DNA from: Silvimonas terrae
GTDB taxonomy: Bacteria; Pseudomonadota; Gammaproteobacteria; Burkholderiales; Chitinibacteraceae
NCBI RefSeq assembly: GCF_014202765.1
Contig: NZ_JACHHN010000004.1
Location: forward strand, 519,097-583,096
Length of the DNA: 64,000 nt
Direction: 5' to 3'
Part shown: positions 26,330 to 36,700 of the stretch, piece by piece
Layout: each line of letters opens with the position of its first letter
Numbering within the stretch: position 1 is the stretch's first letter
The notes under the pieces: model-generated
Databases searched by the model: none
Told to the model about the DNA's origin: nothing
What the model saw: the letters and a program-made list of their open reading frames with translations, nothing else
Made by a program: the position numbers and the translations under genes

Positions 26330-26931
26330 TCAGGTATAGGTAATACGGGAACGTCTCGCCAATCCAGGGTTACCAACGGTTGCAACCCTCGGGCTTAAGG
26401 GTTTGCCTCGCTCGGCAGGCTCAGGACTGCATGGCGTCAATACAAGGCCGTACCCTGGCGGGTACGGCCTTGTATTGACGCCGGAATCTGCTTTGAAACT
26501 TTCCGGTATGAAAAACGTTTGGCAATGTTCGGTTTCTTCGACAAGAGGTCCGGGCTTCCACTGACCTTCGCTTTCGATCAAGACGCCTTTAGCCCCGGTG
26601 ACGTTTACATCCAGCTTTTCTTCTGCCATCGACTTTAAAAAGCTGAGCGATGGGATCATGCGCATTGCTACACCTTCCACAGAGTCGCCCATCATCCGGA
26701 CCACCGTGGCGCGCTGTAACAGCAAACCAAGCAAAAAACAGAACAGTAACAACAGCCCAACCGCAAATACGTGAATTCCCCCAGCAAATGTTCCACGCCC
26801 ATTTTGTCGGCCAGCGGCGCCTCAAGCTTTTTGAGAATGCCCAGCACCCTGAAAAACACATAAACCAGCGCACCCCGGGGTAAAGCGAATAACACACCAC
26901 TCACCATGATCGAGATGAATCGTTTGAGCAT
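26330..26931 (-). pseudogene. DUF502-like membrane protein gene, frameshifted
   Basis: ATG 26931 starts MLKRFISIMVSGVLFALPRG, a first membrane segment. The frame then breaks near 26,745-26,760 (TTGGGCTGTTGTTACTG). One base out of phase it continues LLFCFLLGLLLQRATVVRMM (second segment), then SVEGVAMRMIPSLSFLKSMAEEKLD and a soluble end. The two-helix pattern recalls DUF502 proteins; this assignment is tentative. The 3' end runs into a perfect 23-bp palindrome at 26,433-26,482, so the true stop is unclear. Confidence 0.6.
26433..26482. repeat. Perfect 23-bp palindrome with 4-base loop
   Basis: GGCGTCAATACAAGGCCGTA (start of left arm, 26,433-26,455) is exactly complementary to 26,460-26,482, with loop TGGC. 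It is not followed by a T-run on either strand, so it is not an ordinary terminator. Confidence 0.9.
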
Positions 26932-27018
26932 GCCCACTTTCCTTAGGGAACTACACTGCCTTGTGTTTCAGGGAGACCGAACACGCTTGCCAAGTCTGCC
27001 CGGCAAGGATGGGCCCCC

Positions 27019-28026
27019 CTAAAAGCTCATCGCCAGCCCCAGCGATACGCCCGAGACGTTGTTGCCGAATACATAGCGGGCCACCAGCCGAGTGCGGGTG
27101 ACGAAGACATCGTATTTGCTGGAGTCCAGCTCCATGCCGACGCCCAGCGAGGTGAGGTAGTCAAAACCCAGCGCGCCGCGCAACTGGCCCAGGTATTGCG
27201 TATGCGCAAATTCCAGCACGTAGCGTACCGGCCGATCCAGCGCGGTCATCCCTGTGGGGGCCCGATACCGCGCCCACACGCCAAGACTTTGCGCGACGGC
27301 ACGGCCCTGCACCGATTCATCAGTGCCGCCATAACTCTGCAAGACGATGTTGGAGTAGCGCACTTCCACTTCCTGTTCGCGCTCGGGCTTGAAATCTTCA
27401 TACACCAGCATGAGCGAACCACCCAGCCCATAGGCGTTGAGTGTTCCCCCATTCAAAAAACTGATGTCACGGTCAGTCCTGTGGTTGATCAGCCACTCTC
27501 CGGCCGAGAGATCACTGACCACCTTGGCCAGGGCAATGTTGAAAATGGGCCGGATCTTGACGTACTCAGAGATGGGGAAGTCCCAGCCAATCCCGCCGCT
27601 GACATCGCCGGTGTTCCAGCGCAGCGGCAATTTGCGGTCTTCTTCGCCATTTGTGGCCAAAAAAGTGGGGTCATAGCGGGTGTAGGCCGCCAACCCCTCC
27701 AGATAGAGGGGCGTGGTGTCGCTGATGGTGGCCCCGCCGCCCAGCTGGGTTGACCATAAGCCTGGATTACCGGAATTCCCGTTACTGATGGCCAACGAAC
27801 TGGTCGTGACATCCGGCACTACGGCGTAACCGATCAGTGCAACCACACCATTGGCCTGGCGTTGGACATCTGCACCCACCACTTTGTAAGGCAGAACAGG
27901 ATCGGCATGCGCCGCAATGCAGCAGCACATGCTGATTGCCAGCAAGGCCATTGTGCGCAGAAAGTGAGGCCACGTGATTGCCTTGATTCCGTGCCGATGT
28001 GGAGCCCCAAGGCAAGTGACATCCAT
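27019..28026 (-). CDS. Outer-membrane beta-barrel protein of unknown function
   Basis: The protein has a hydrophobic export signal (HFLRTMALLAISMCCCIAAH, then ADP) followed by about 270 residues of alternating strands. It ends YVFGNNVSGVSLGLAMSF, with the C-terminal phenylalanine typical of BamA substrates. The start is uncertain: the frame opens at 28,131 and the most plausible ATG is 28,026 or one just before the signal. It may be a channel or autotransporter-like barrel of about 300 residues. It lies beside remnants of a cytochrome/spermidine-synthase pair and an arylsulfatase on the same strand, possibly an old functional cluster. Confidence 0.6.
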   Translation of the reverse strand: MDVTCLGAPHRHGIKAITWPHFLRTMALLAISMCCCIAAHADPVLPYKVVGADVQRQANGVVALIGYAVVPDVTTSSLAISNGNSGNPGLWSTQLGGGATISDTTPLYLEGLAAYTRYDPTFLATNGEEDRKLPLRWNTGDVSGGIGWDFPISEYVKIRPIFNIALAKVVSDLSAGEWLINHRTDRDISFLNGGTLNAYGLGGSLMLVYEDFKPEREQEVEVRYSNIVLQSYGGTDESVQGRAVAQSLGVWARYRAPTGMTALDRPVRYVLEFAHTQYLGQLRGALGFDYLTSLGVGMELDSSKYDVFVTRTRLVARYVFGNNVSGVSLGLAMSF

Positions 28027-28330
28027 GCTCAAAGGGAGATTTCGTCGGGGCGAACGCGGGTGGCTGAAAACGCTAAAGGCCATCGTGATGGCATCCCGAG
28101 GTCTCGTTCCGCAATGTCTGCGCTGACGCATGCTTGATTGATCGAGCGCACCTCACGTCAGTAGGCTGCATCACGGTATCCAGACAAGTATCCAGGAATC
28201 GAAATTTCTCACCATCGGGAAGTAACCCCAGGCTGAATTTACCTTCTATAGCACTTGGTAATACGACTTGCGCCCATGGGAGGAGTTTTGTGGTGAGCGT
28301 CGGCACGCACCAGTCCCGTCCAGCGCGGAA

Positions 28331-28612
28331 TCAACGCGTGAAATGTTGGAAGTACGGGTTGTCTGGGTCCGTGCGTAATGCCCTTTCCAGGGACATTTGC
28401 CAGTTCTCTTTATCGCCCGCATAGGCGTATAACCCGGCATCGTAAAAATCCAGCAATCCTTGTTGTTGCACTTCTATCTGGGAGTGCAGGTCTATGTCGC
28501 CCCCTACTAACGGGATGGTAGTGCGCACATTAAGTAACTGCGGCAAAACGCGCTCAAACTCGCCTGGGCGCAACCAGTCGGCGTATTCAATAAGGGGGTG
28601 GTCATCGGTCAC
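28331..28612 (-). pseudogene. C-terminal fragment, spermidine-synthase-like with TPR-like tail
   Basis: From GTG 28612 the protein reads TDDHPLIEYADWLRPGEFER, then GLLDFYDAGLYAYAGDKENW and ALRTDPDNPYFQHF. The TDD-P-IEY motif resembles the end of spermidine-synthase-like (MFS-fused) proteins and the rest looks like one TPR repeat. The N-terminal several hundred residues are missing; the fragment abuts a cytochrome fragment. The assignment is tentative. Confidence 0.5.
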
Positions 28613-28989
28613 GGGTATTCAAAACGGGCATCGTTGAAGTTGCCCTGCACGGTGTCAGCCGTCGGGGCTGCCATGGCTTTGGCATGATGCGAATTTTTCC
28701 AGGATGCAAACTCTGCGGCGTGACAGGACACACAGGTTTTTTCATCCACAAAACTGGCGTGGGCAATGATGGCGTCATGCGGGCCATTGCGGGCCAGCAC
28801 AAGGTTTTGACCCAGTACGGCGTACTGCCAGCTTAGGAACAGGATGAGCGCCAACCCAACAAAAACACCACCGATCCACAGCCATTTTCTGTGTCTGGTG
28901 GGGTGAGTTTCAGCGGTATCGGGCGACTGCGGGGTAACCGCTGCCGTAATGCTAGCCTGGCGTTGTTTGCGGCGAGCGGCCTTACCCAT
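28609..28989 (-). pseudogene. N-terminal fragment of a membrane-anchored multihaem cytochrome c
   Basis: From ATG 28989 the protein is MGKAARRKQRQASI, a membrane anchor (WLWIGGVFVGLALILFLSW) and FVDEKTCVSCHAAEFASWKN with a CxxCH haem site. SHHAKAM and GNFNDARFEYP follow, where it stops. In relatives (cytochrome c-TPR proteins) this is only the first haem region, and more CxxCH motifs and TPR repeats follow. An internal deletion has joined it to the end of another gene. Confidence 0.65.
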
Positions 28990-29133
28990 GGCGCAGTGCG
29001 CCTGGCAAGCGAGCGTGATCAGACGACAACTTCGGCTCCCCGGACCACGCAAAGGGCGTGGCGAAAGTGATGCGGATCGTTTTATGGTTTATTGTCGAGC
29101 GCTGTGTTGCGCGGGCGACCATGAAGCAATAGC

Positions 29134-29170
29134 ACACCAACCCTGGGTATGTATCCAGGGTTGGTGTTTT
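29134..29170. terminator. Strong hairpin downstream of the arylsulfatase gene
   Basis: ACACCAACCCTGG (29,134-29,146) pairs perfectly with CCAGGGTTGGTGT (29,155-29,167) across an 8-base loop, with TTTT on the plus-strand side. It lies 15 bases after the sulfatase stop and probably ends that message. Confidence 0.75.
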
Positions 29171-29184
29171 CAACTCGCAGTAGA

Positions 29185-30831
29185 TCAATCCGAAGGCATC
29201 GGGATCTGGAAGCCTTCCTTGGACAACTGATCCCGTATGTACTGGAAGCGCTGGTATTGCGTCAGCGTAATCGGGCCTGAATAGCCTTCGCCCTGCATCT
29301 TGCGCGGTGGATACTTCACGTAGGTGGCCATCAAGTCCTTGATCGCCTTGTTGAACGTCACCAGCGTCCAGGTCCGTTCTGTGTAGTTGTTCATGAAGAT
29401 GTCGTAACGCTCTTGCGGGTCTTGCCACAGGTCAAAGATTTGCGGCACGGTCGCCACATAAGACTCTGGGCCTTTCCAGCCGAGGTTGGAATCCACCGCC
29501 AGGCCGCCCGTTGCCTGGCCATTGTCGCCACGCAGGTTGAACTCTGCCTTGTAGTGGCCGACGCGCACAGCGCCCGGGGTGAGTTCGTTTTCGGTGAAGT
29601 AGAACCACACGTTACGGGCAGACTTACCGGTGCCCATCAGTTCCGGCAGCATGTCGTAGCTATCAAAAATGATGGGTTTACCTTCGCGGTCATTGGTGGG
29701 CAATTTGACGCCCGCTGCATCGGCAAAGGTAGCCATCAAATCCAGGCCGCCGTTGATTTCATGATTCTTGGCATCTGCCGGAATCTTGCCTGGCCACCAC
29801 GCAATGGCCGGCACGCGGCTGCCGCCTTCACGATCCGTACCCTTGGTGCCACGGAACGGGGTGTAACCGGCGTCCGGGTAAACGTCCTGCCAGGCGCCGT
29901 TATCGGTGGTAAAGAACACCAGCGTGTTTTTATCCAGACCCAGCGCGCGCACTTTGTCCAGGATGCGGCCAACGCGGGAGTCCATTTCCACCATGGAATC
30001 TGCGTATTTGGATTTGGACAGGGATTTACCGATGTAATCCGGGTCTGGCATGTTGGGCTGGTGGTTCTTCATGAAGTTGATGCTCATGAAGAAAGGCTTG
30101 CTGTCTTTACCGTGCTGATCCAGGTATTCCAGCGAGGCTTTTTCTACATATCGATCAAAAAACGGAATACCCACTACGCCTTTTTCCGGCGTATCTACAT
30201 ACTGGCCGTTGATCTTGAAGTCTTCTTTCGGTTTTTCACCGGCTTTGGCAGACAGCGCCCCCTTGGTCACTTTCGCAAACATGGCCCGCATTTCGGGTTC
30301 CATATCCGGGAACCAGGTCGGGTCGGCATAGGTGTAGGCATTCAGGTGATACAAGCCCACGTAGCGCATTTCGTCGTAACCCTGCGCATTGGGCAAGGCG
30401 TAGTCGGATTCACCCAGGTGCCATTTACCGGTAAAGAAGGTGTTGTAGCCGCCGGTTTTCAGCACAGAGGCCAGTGTCCATTCTGCGGCCGGCAAGCCGC
30501 CGCCATCACCCTGGAATGCCACGGTGGTCATGCCGCTGCGGTTAGGGTTGCGGCCAGTCTGCAGAGCGGCCCGGCCCGGTGTGCAACTGGGCTGGCCATA
30601 AAACGAATAGAAGGTCATCCCTTCCTTAGCCATACGGTCAAGACTCGGTGTGGGCATACCACGACCCTCGCCACCACCGTAGGCGCCGAGGTCACCATAG
30701 CCGGTGTCGTCGGCAACAATCAGAATGATATTGGGTTTATCCGCTGCACTGGCGAGTGGGGCTAAGGCCATCAAAAACACATTCAGAACACACAGTAATC
30801 CTATCCACAGCAGTTTCCCTGGGGAACGCAT
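29185..30831 (-). CDS. Arylsulfatase (type I, formylglycine-dependent)
   Basis: The 548-residue protein has a signal peptide (MRSPGKLLWIGLLCVLNVFL...ASA) and then PNIILIVADDTGYGDLGAYG with the two metal aspartates D41 and D42. The sulfatase signature is C83-T-P-G-R87 in QPSCTPGRAALQTGR. C83 should be converted to formylglycine by a maturase; none is in the window. HQPNMPDPDY and FTTDNGAWQD are further active-site blocks. ATG 30831 follows GGAG. It should hydrolyse sulfate esters in the periplasm; the substrate is unknown. Unlike its neighbours it shows no lesion. Confidence 0.9.
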   Translation of the reverse strand: MRSPGKLLWIGLLCVLNVFLMALAPLASAADKPNIILIVADDTGYGDLGAYGGGEGRGMPTPSLDRMAKEGMTFYSFYGQPSCTPGRAALQTGRNPNRSGMTTVAFQGDGGGLPAAEWTLASVLKTGGYNTFFTGKWHLGESDYALPNAQGYDEMRYVGLYHLNAYTYADPTWFPDMEPEMRAMFAKVTKGALSAKAGEKPKEDFKINGQYVDTPEKGVVGIPFFDRYVEKASLEYLDQHGKDSKPFFMSINFMKNHQPNMPDPDYIGKSLSKSKYADSMVEMDSRVGRILDKVRALGLDKNTLVFFTTDNGAWQDVYPDAGYTPFRGTKGTDREGGSRVPAIAWWPGKIPADAKNHEINGGLDLMATFADAAGVKLPTNDREGKPIIFDSYDMLPELMGTGKSARNVWFYFTENELTPGAVRVGHYKAEFNLRGDNGQATGGLAVDSNLGWKGPESYVATVPQIFDLWQDPQERYDIFMNNYTERTWTLVTFNKAIKDLMATYVKYPPRKMQGEGYSGPITLTQYQRFQYIRDQLSKEGFQIPMPSD

Positions 30832-30993
30832 GACAGTTTTCTCCACATGATTGGTCAAAACCCGGCATGTAAAACATGTTCGGGCGCCTGCCAGCGCTAG
30901 TTGTTGTTGAGCGGGGAATCTGTCGTATGAAGCTGTTTTGAGTGCGGTATTCACTATGCGCTGGCTGTGGCTCGCTCTCTTGCTTACCAACAA

Positions 30994-31117
30994 TGAGTTA
31001 TTGGCTTTCTTTACTCACAAGTCCAGCGGTTTCTTATACCGCAGCAAGTATCAAATACGGCGCAGGTGTCAGAAGCTGACACATTTGCTGAGCGTCTTGA
31101 ATCCGCAGCAAGGGCAA
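30994..31117. other. Gap between the sulfatase upstream region and the IS3 element
   Basis: The sulfatase promoter should lie between 30,832 and about 31,117 on the minus strand. The right part ends at the IS3 inverted repeat. No gene is visible. Confidence 0.4.
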
Positions 31118-31153
31118 CTGGACTACCCCGGGTTCAGTAGACAAACCCCAGCC

Positions 31154-32004
31154 TCACGCCGCGGCCACTTCAAAGGCCTCGGGACTGATGCCGCCCAGGC
31201 GGCTGTGGCGGCGGGTACGGTTGTAAAAGGCTTCGATATAGTCGAACACGTCTGACCGCGCTAGGTCACGGGTTTTGTAGACCCATTTGCGGATGCGTTC
31301 CTTTTTCAGGCTGCTGAAGAACGATTCAGCCACAGCATTATCCCAGCAATTGCCGCGTCGACTCATGCTCGGTTCAAGGTTGTTGGCTACGCAGAACCGG
31401 CGCCAGTCATCGCTTCCGTATTGCGAGCCCTGATCGGAATGGACCAGCACCCGTCCCGGTGGTTTGCGGCGCCAGACGGCCATTAGCAGGGCATCAAGCG
31501 CCAGTTCACGCGTCATGGTCGGTTTCATGGACCAGCCCACGACCTTGCGGGAATACAGATCGATCACCACGGCCAGATAAAGCCAGCCCTGCCAGGTACG
31601 GATGTAGGTAATGTCCGTGACCCAGGCCTTGTCAGGCTGATCGACCGTAAAGCAGCGATTCAGATGATTGGGTGCCAGCAACGACGGCCGGCAATCGGGC
31701 GTGGTGCCTTGTAGCCGCGCTGGGCCTTGATCTTGTGCATGCGCATGATCCGGGCGACCCGGTGCTTGCCGCACACTTCGCCGATTTCGCGTAAATCGCC
31801 CAGCACCCGGCGTGAGCCGTAGACGCCACCGCTGGCCACCCAGGACTCGCGAATCAACTCAAGCAGGCGAGCATCCTCACGCGCATGTGACGAATCAGGT
31901 TGATGCAGCCAAGCGTAGAAACCGGCCCGGGCGATCTGCAGGATCCGGCACAGCGTGGTGATGGCATGGTGATGTCGCATGTCATTCATGAAGCGGTACT
32001 TCAC
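31154..32004 (-). pseudogene. IS3-family OrfB transposase, frameshifted
   Basis: The first part (MKYRFMNDMRHHHAITTLCR ... GVYGSRRVLGDLREIGEVCG) breaks near 31,680-31,700. There PRPIAGR should continue into PSLLAPNHLNRCFTVDQPDK, but one base is missing. The catalytic core then reads WVTDITYIRTWQGWLYLAVV, VHSDQGSQYGS and NCWDNAVAESFFSSLKKE, giving the DDE triad. The frameshift means no full transposase is made. Confidence 0.85.
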
Positions 32005-32029
32005 TCGGGTTCCCTGGCAAAGTACCGCG

Positions 32030-33259
32030 CGGTGGGTTCAACCGGTCAGCGCAACAGTTCTGATTTAATGGCATTTTTAAGGAAGCGGCGATGCCAAGAA
32101 CTGGTAGACCGGGGTTATCTGCCCAACAGAAGAAAGATCTTTGGAATCGATGGAAGGATGGCCAATAGCTTAGCGAAATTTGACGGGCACTTGGCAAGCA
32201 TGCCGGTTCCATTCATGGCGTACTATCAGCACATGGTGGGATTGCCCCACGCATAAGGAAGGTCCGTTCGGGATCGTTAACTTTGGTAGAACGAGAAGAA
32301 ATATCTCGTGGCCTGGCGGCAGACCGTTCACTACGTAGCATGGCAAAGCAACTCGGGCGGGCACCGTCGACGATCTGTCGTGAAATTGCACGTAATGGCG
32401 GGGCAAACAATTATCGTGCGGCAAGCGCCAATACTCGCGCTGCCAATAACGCATTGCGCCCCAAGGTTTGCGCATTGCAGGCCAACAAGCCATTGGTAAC
32501 AGTGGTTGCCGATTGCCTCAAAAATGATTGGTCGCCACAACAGATTTCTGGATGGCTGGCCCGCGTCTATGGCGGCGACAAAACAATGCAAATCTCCCAT
32601 GAAACGATATACCGTAGCCTGTTTATCCAGGCACGTGGTGTCCTAAAAAAAGAATTGATATCCCACCTGCGCAGCAGACGCATGATGCGAAGAGGTAAAA
32701 CAGCATCAACCGCCGGACAGCCCCGTGGTCAGATCATTGATGCTGTTTCCATTCGCGATCGGCCTGCAAGCGTTGAAGACCGGGCTGTTCCGGGGCATTG
32801 GGAAGGAGACCTGATATCCGGCTCAAAAAACAGCCACATCGCGACCTTGGTTGAACGTCATTCCCGGTTTGTTATGTTGGTGCAGGTCGCGGGCAAGCGA
32901 TACGACCAGCGTGGTCAGCGCCCTGGTGCGTCAGGTCAGGACACTACCCGATGGGATCATGCAATCCCTGACCTGGGATCGAGGCAGCGAACTTGCTCAA
33001 CATAAAAAATTTACGCTCGCTACGGATGTCGCGATGTATTTCTGTGACCCCAGAAGTCCATGGCAGCGCGGAACAAATGAAAATACCAATGGACTGCTTC
33101 GTCAGTACTTCCCGGACGGAACGGACCTCTCGCTCTTCACACAAAAAGATCTTGATGTCATCGCAAACAGGCTCAATTCAAGACCACGAAAGACGCTTGC
33201 ATTTATGACGCCGGGCGACAAGCTCGCTGAAGCGTTGCGCTGACCGGTTGAACCCACCG
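32030..33259 (+). mobile_element. IS30-family insertion sequence inside the IS3 element
   Basis: The ends CGGTGGGTTCAACCGGTCAG and its complement (33,234-33,259) form a 26-base or longer perfect inverted repeat, including GCGCAAC. The size of 1,230 bases is typical for IS30. Joining the flanks restores the OrfA sequence, with a possible 2-bp (CG) target duplication. Confidence 0.88.
32091..33243 (+). pseudogene. IS30-family transposase with stops and a frameshift
   Basis: From ATG 32091 (MPRTGRPGLSAQQKKDLWNR) an in-frame TAG occurs after DGQ, followed soon by a TGA. The helix-turn-helix part LRSMAKQLGRAPSTICREIA and the core GHWEGDLI are in the same frame up to about 32,893. One base out of phase the protein continues SLTWDRGSELAQHKKF and CDPRSPWQRGTNENTNGLLR. 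At least three lesions make it inactive. Confidence 0.9.
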
Positions 33260-33520
33260 CGGCTTTTTTAGGATGTCACGCTCTTCTTCAGTACGCCGCA
33301 ATTGAGCCTTCAGGCGAAGGATCTCGCTCCTGGCCTCGATCAGTTCGGTCGCCTGCTTCTCGGTGTCGTCCGGCATGACCGCTTTGACCCACTTGTACAG
33401 ACTGTGGCTGGAAACGCCGAGTCGTGCTGATACTTCGGCGACGGAATAGCCACGCTTCGTGACCTGCTTGACGGCCTCTTCTTTGAATTCAGGGGTAAAA
33501 CGCAGGGTACTCATGGACAT
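33260..33520 (-). pseudogene. IS3-family OrfA, interrupted by IS30
   Basis: From ATG 33520 the protein is MSMSTLRFTPEFKEEAVKQV, with a helix-turn-helix (YSVAEVSARLGVSSHSLYKW) and a leucine zipper ending TEEERDILKK. There IS30 has inserted. The missing end (RYFAREPE and stop) lies at 32,001-32,029 on the far side of IS30. The A-rich AAAAAAG at the interruption is the usual OrfA-OrfB slippage region. Confidence 0.88.
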
Positions 33521-33770
33521 CCTCCTATGCTCAAAATCATAGGCCGGATTGCCTGCTTTACCCGGGGCAGTCCAGAACGCAGCGCTGCTTTTAACGGACG
33601 TTATCCTTACTAGCTACTAGTAGCTGAATCTCAAACCTTTCGGCTGGTGATTCAAAGTAGTCGCACAAACGTCAAATCCCTGCCGCGACAAATGGCTTTT
33701 ACAGGCCAGGCAATCTGCAACTCGCCACTAGACCGGGGAGCCAGGCCAGGCAAGAACGACAAGCAAATCG

Positions 33771-36700
33771 TCACGTTGCCGAACTACTAACGGCCTGGGT
33801 GTGCTCGCGAAATAACGCCTCTGCCAACACATTCAGCTCATCGAGCTCACCTTGCCAAGTTTGCGGGTCGGTGCTGGTGGTTGTGGCGTGCTCCAGGTGG
33901 ATGCACGCCTCTACAAAAGGTGTCCATTCCAGCATTCTGAACGGCCCTTTCATGCGATGCGCGCGGGCTTTGAGTGCCACCATATCGCCAGCGGTGAGTT
34001 CCGTCTGTGCGCTGGCCAGGTCTTCACGCAGGCTGCTGACCAGTGTTTCCAGCAATAACGGATGTATTTTGCCGTCGGCTGTACGCATGGCGCTGCCTTG
34101 CGACTGGGGGCGGGCGCCCTCCTCTGTCAACACCACCTCCTCTGCAAAATGCGCCGCCAGCAAGGCCCCAAGTTGTTGTTGCCCAAGGGGTTTTACGTGG
34201 CATTCGTTCATCCCGGCGGCCAATGCGGCTGCGGCCACTTCGGGTTGCACGTAGGCGGTTAACCCGACAATCACCATCGGCAATGCGTTCTGGGTGTTTT
34301 CCTGCTTGCGGATGGCGCGCGCCAACTGGTGGCCATCCATGATCGGCATGGAGATATCCGTAATCACTACCTTGAACGGATATCCGGCCAGCTGTTTGAG
34401 TGCTTCGGCGCCGTCCTGGGCTTCTGTCACCACGCAGCCCAGTTGTTCCAGTTGCTCACGCAAGATCAAGCGATTGGAGGGGTGATCATCTGCAATCAGT
34501 ACGGGCAGCCGGTCAAACACAATCCGCTGCGGCAAGGCCAGATCGCTGGATTTTCTTGGCAACGGTGGCGCGGCGCGCGGCAGGGTCAGGCTTACCGTAA
34601 TGCGCGTGCCCAGGCCCGGGGTGCTTTCCAGTGCCACCTGACCATTCATCATGGCGGCCAGACGCTTGCAGATGGATAACCCCAGACCGGTGCCGCCGTG
34701 CCCGCCGGAAGGCATGCTGGTGGCTTGCACAAAGGGCTGGAATAGCGCCGCTTGATCATCGGGCGAGATGCCGATGCCGGTGTCTTCCACTTCAAAAATC
34801 ACGGCCGCCAAGTCTGGCTGGGCGCCCTCGCTCACCCGGCAGCGCAGCACAATGCCGCCTTGCGTGGTGAACTTGAGCGCGTTGGAGAGCAGGTTGCTCA
34901 AGATTTGCCGCAGCCGGGTGGCGTCTGCCATCACGTGGCACGCGGCTTCGTCCGCATGCAGATGGAAGTGCAGTTGCTTTTGCTGCGCTAACGGTCCGTA
35001 CATGCGGGCCATTTGGGTGGTGAGATCGGCCAGACACAAGGGCTCTGGTACCAGCGTCATTTTGTCTGCGTCTATTTTTGAGAAATCGAGCACATTGTCG
35101 ATCAGCCCCAGCAAATGATGCGCAGCGTCGCGCGCGGCCTGCATAGAGGCAGAAGTGCGGGATCGCCCGTCATCCGCGCTGGCGCCAAGCTGCAGATCAA
35201 ATGCGCCAATGATCACATTCAGCGGCGTGCGGATTTCATGACTCATGCCAGACAGAAACACAGATTTGGCATTGCTGGCGGCATCGGCCGCCACTTTGGC
35301 GGCGCGCAATTCCTGCTCCAGGCGGATATGGTCGGTAATTTCAACGCCACCCGACACAATCCCCGCCAGTTGGTCTTCTGCGTCATAAAACGGTGTTACC
35401 TCAAAAAACAGCGTGCGCAGGCCTTCGCCAAAGTCTGCAGTTACTTCAAATTTCTGGCGTTGTTGCTGAATGGCGACCTCGGCATAAATGCGATTCAGGT
35501 CTTGCGCCAGTGATGCTGGCAGCCGCATTTCATCCAGTGTGCAGCCCATCAGATCGGCAGGGCTGCAACGCAGCAGGTCGGCAAAGGCTTGGTTGCACGA
35601 CACCAGTCGCCCCGCTACATCGCGCACATAAACGGCAGTGGGGATGCCTTTAAGTAACGCCGCCTGAAACCGCAGTTGGTTCTTCAGGTGCTTTTCTGCC
35701 TGGTCGCGCTTGCTGATCTGACGATACAGCAATAAACCCCACACCAAGGCAATGGCGATGAAAATGGCAAGCACCACCACTGCAATCACCAGTTCGCGCC
35801 GGATTTGTTCCGAGGCCATTGCGGGCAGTAACTGTTCTGTCCAGCCTTGCCGCAAGGTGGCCACCTGCCCTGCCGACAGGCTGCTGGTCACTTTGTTGAG
35901 AATGGATACCAGTTCTGGCGCGCGGGCACTGACGGCGATCGATACCGGCATGGGGTGTGGCTCCAACGCGCCGTTGACGGCCAATTTGCCGGCATACAGG
36001 CGCGGGATCAGAAAATTGGCGACGCTGACATCGCACACCACCGCAGAGACATTGCCTTTATCCAGCAAGTTGAAGGCCTCCACCACCGAGGCCACCTTGA
36101 CGATTTTTGCCTTGGCCAGCGCCGTGGCCGCGCCTTCCGCGCCCATGGGGGATGTCACCACCGCAACGGATTTGCCATCCAGGGCCTGCCGGTTGGCGAT
36201 CTTCACCCCCGCCCGGCTGACAATAACCGGAAACCAGTTGCCGTAGGGTTGGGTATGCAGAATCTGCGATCCCGTACTGCCGCCGGTGGGGTCGATATCT
36301 GCCAGACCACGCGCCAACAGTTGATTGGCGGCGGCTGGGGAATCCGAATCCTGCGCCACAAATTGCAGGCCGGTTTGCCGCGTTACTTCGGCAAACAGAT
36401 CCACCGCCATGCCATGCGCGGCGCCTTGCTTGCTGCGGAACAGAAACGGCGGGGAATTGTGCTGCACCAGAAAGCGCACTTGCGGGTGCTGTTTGATCCA
36501 CTCTTGTTCAATGGGGGTCAGCACAACCGGTTTGGGCCCTCCCCCATGCCCCCAATCGCTATCCCACGGCGTGACCAGCTCTGCAATCCGGCCCGGTGGC
36601 AATGCCAGAATGGCGGCATCGACCAGATTGCGCAGGGTGCCGTCTGATGCGCGCGTGGCAAAGCCCTCGCCATGCAAGGGGTTGGGCAGCACGGCAGAAA

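Larger units (their letters stand above)
31118..33575 (-). mobile_element. IS3-family insertion sequence, split by an IS30 copy
   Basis: The left end CTGGACTACCCCGGGTTCAG and the right end (reading inward CTGGACTGCCCCGGGTAAAG) form an imperfect terminal inverted repeat. The element encodes OrfA and OrfB on the minus strand. Removing the 1,230-base IS30 inside leaves about 1,228 bases, a normal IS3 size. Confidence 0.8.

Noticed and set aside
26330-26480. Genuine C-terminal tail of the DUF502-like protein (TRPYPPGYGLVLTPCSPEP...)
   Set aside because: This stretch is only the translation of a perfect palindrome and following sequence. It does not look like part of the family and the gene is frameshifted upstream.
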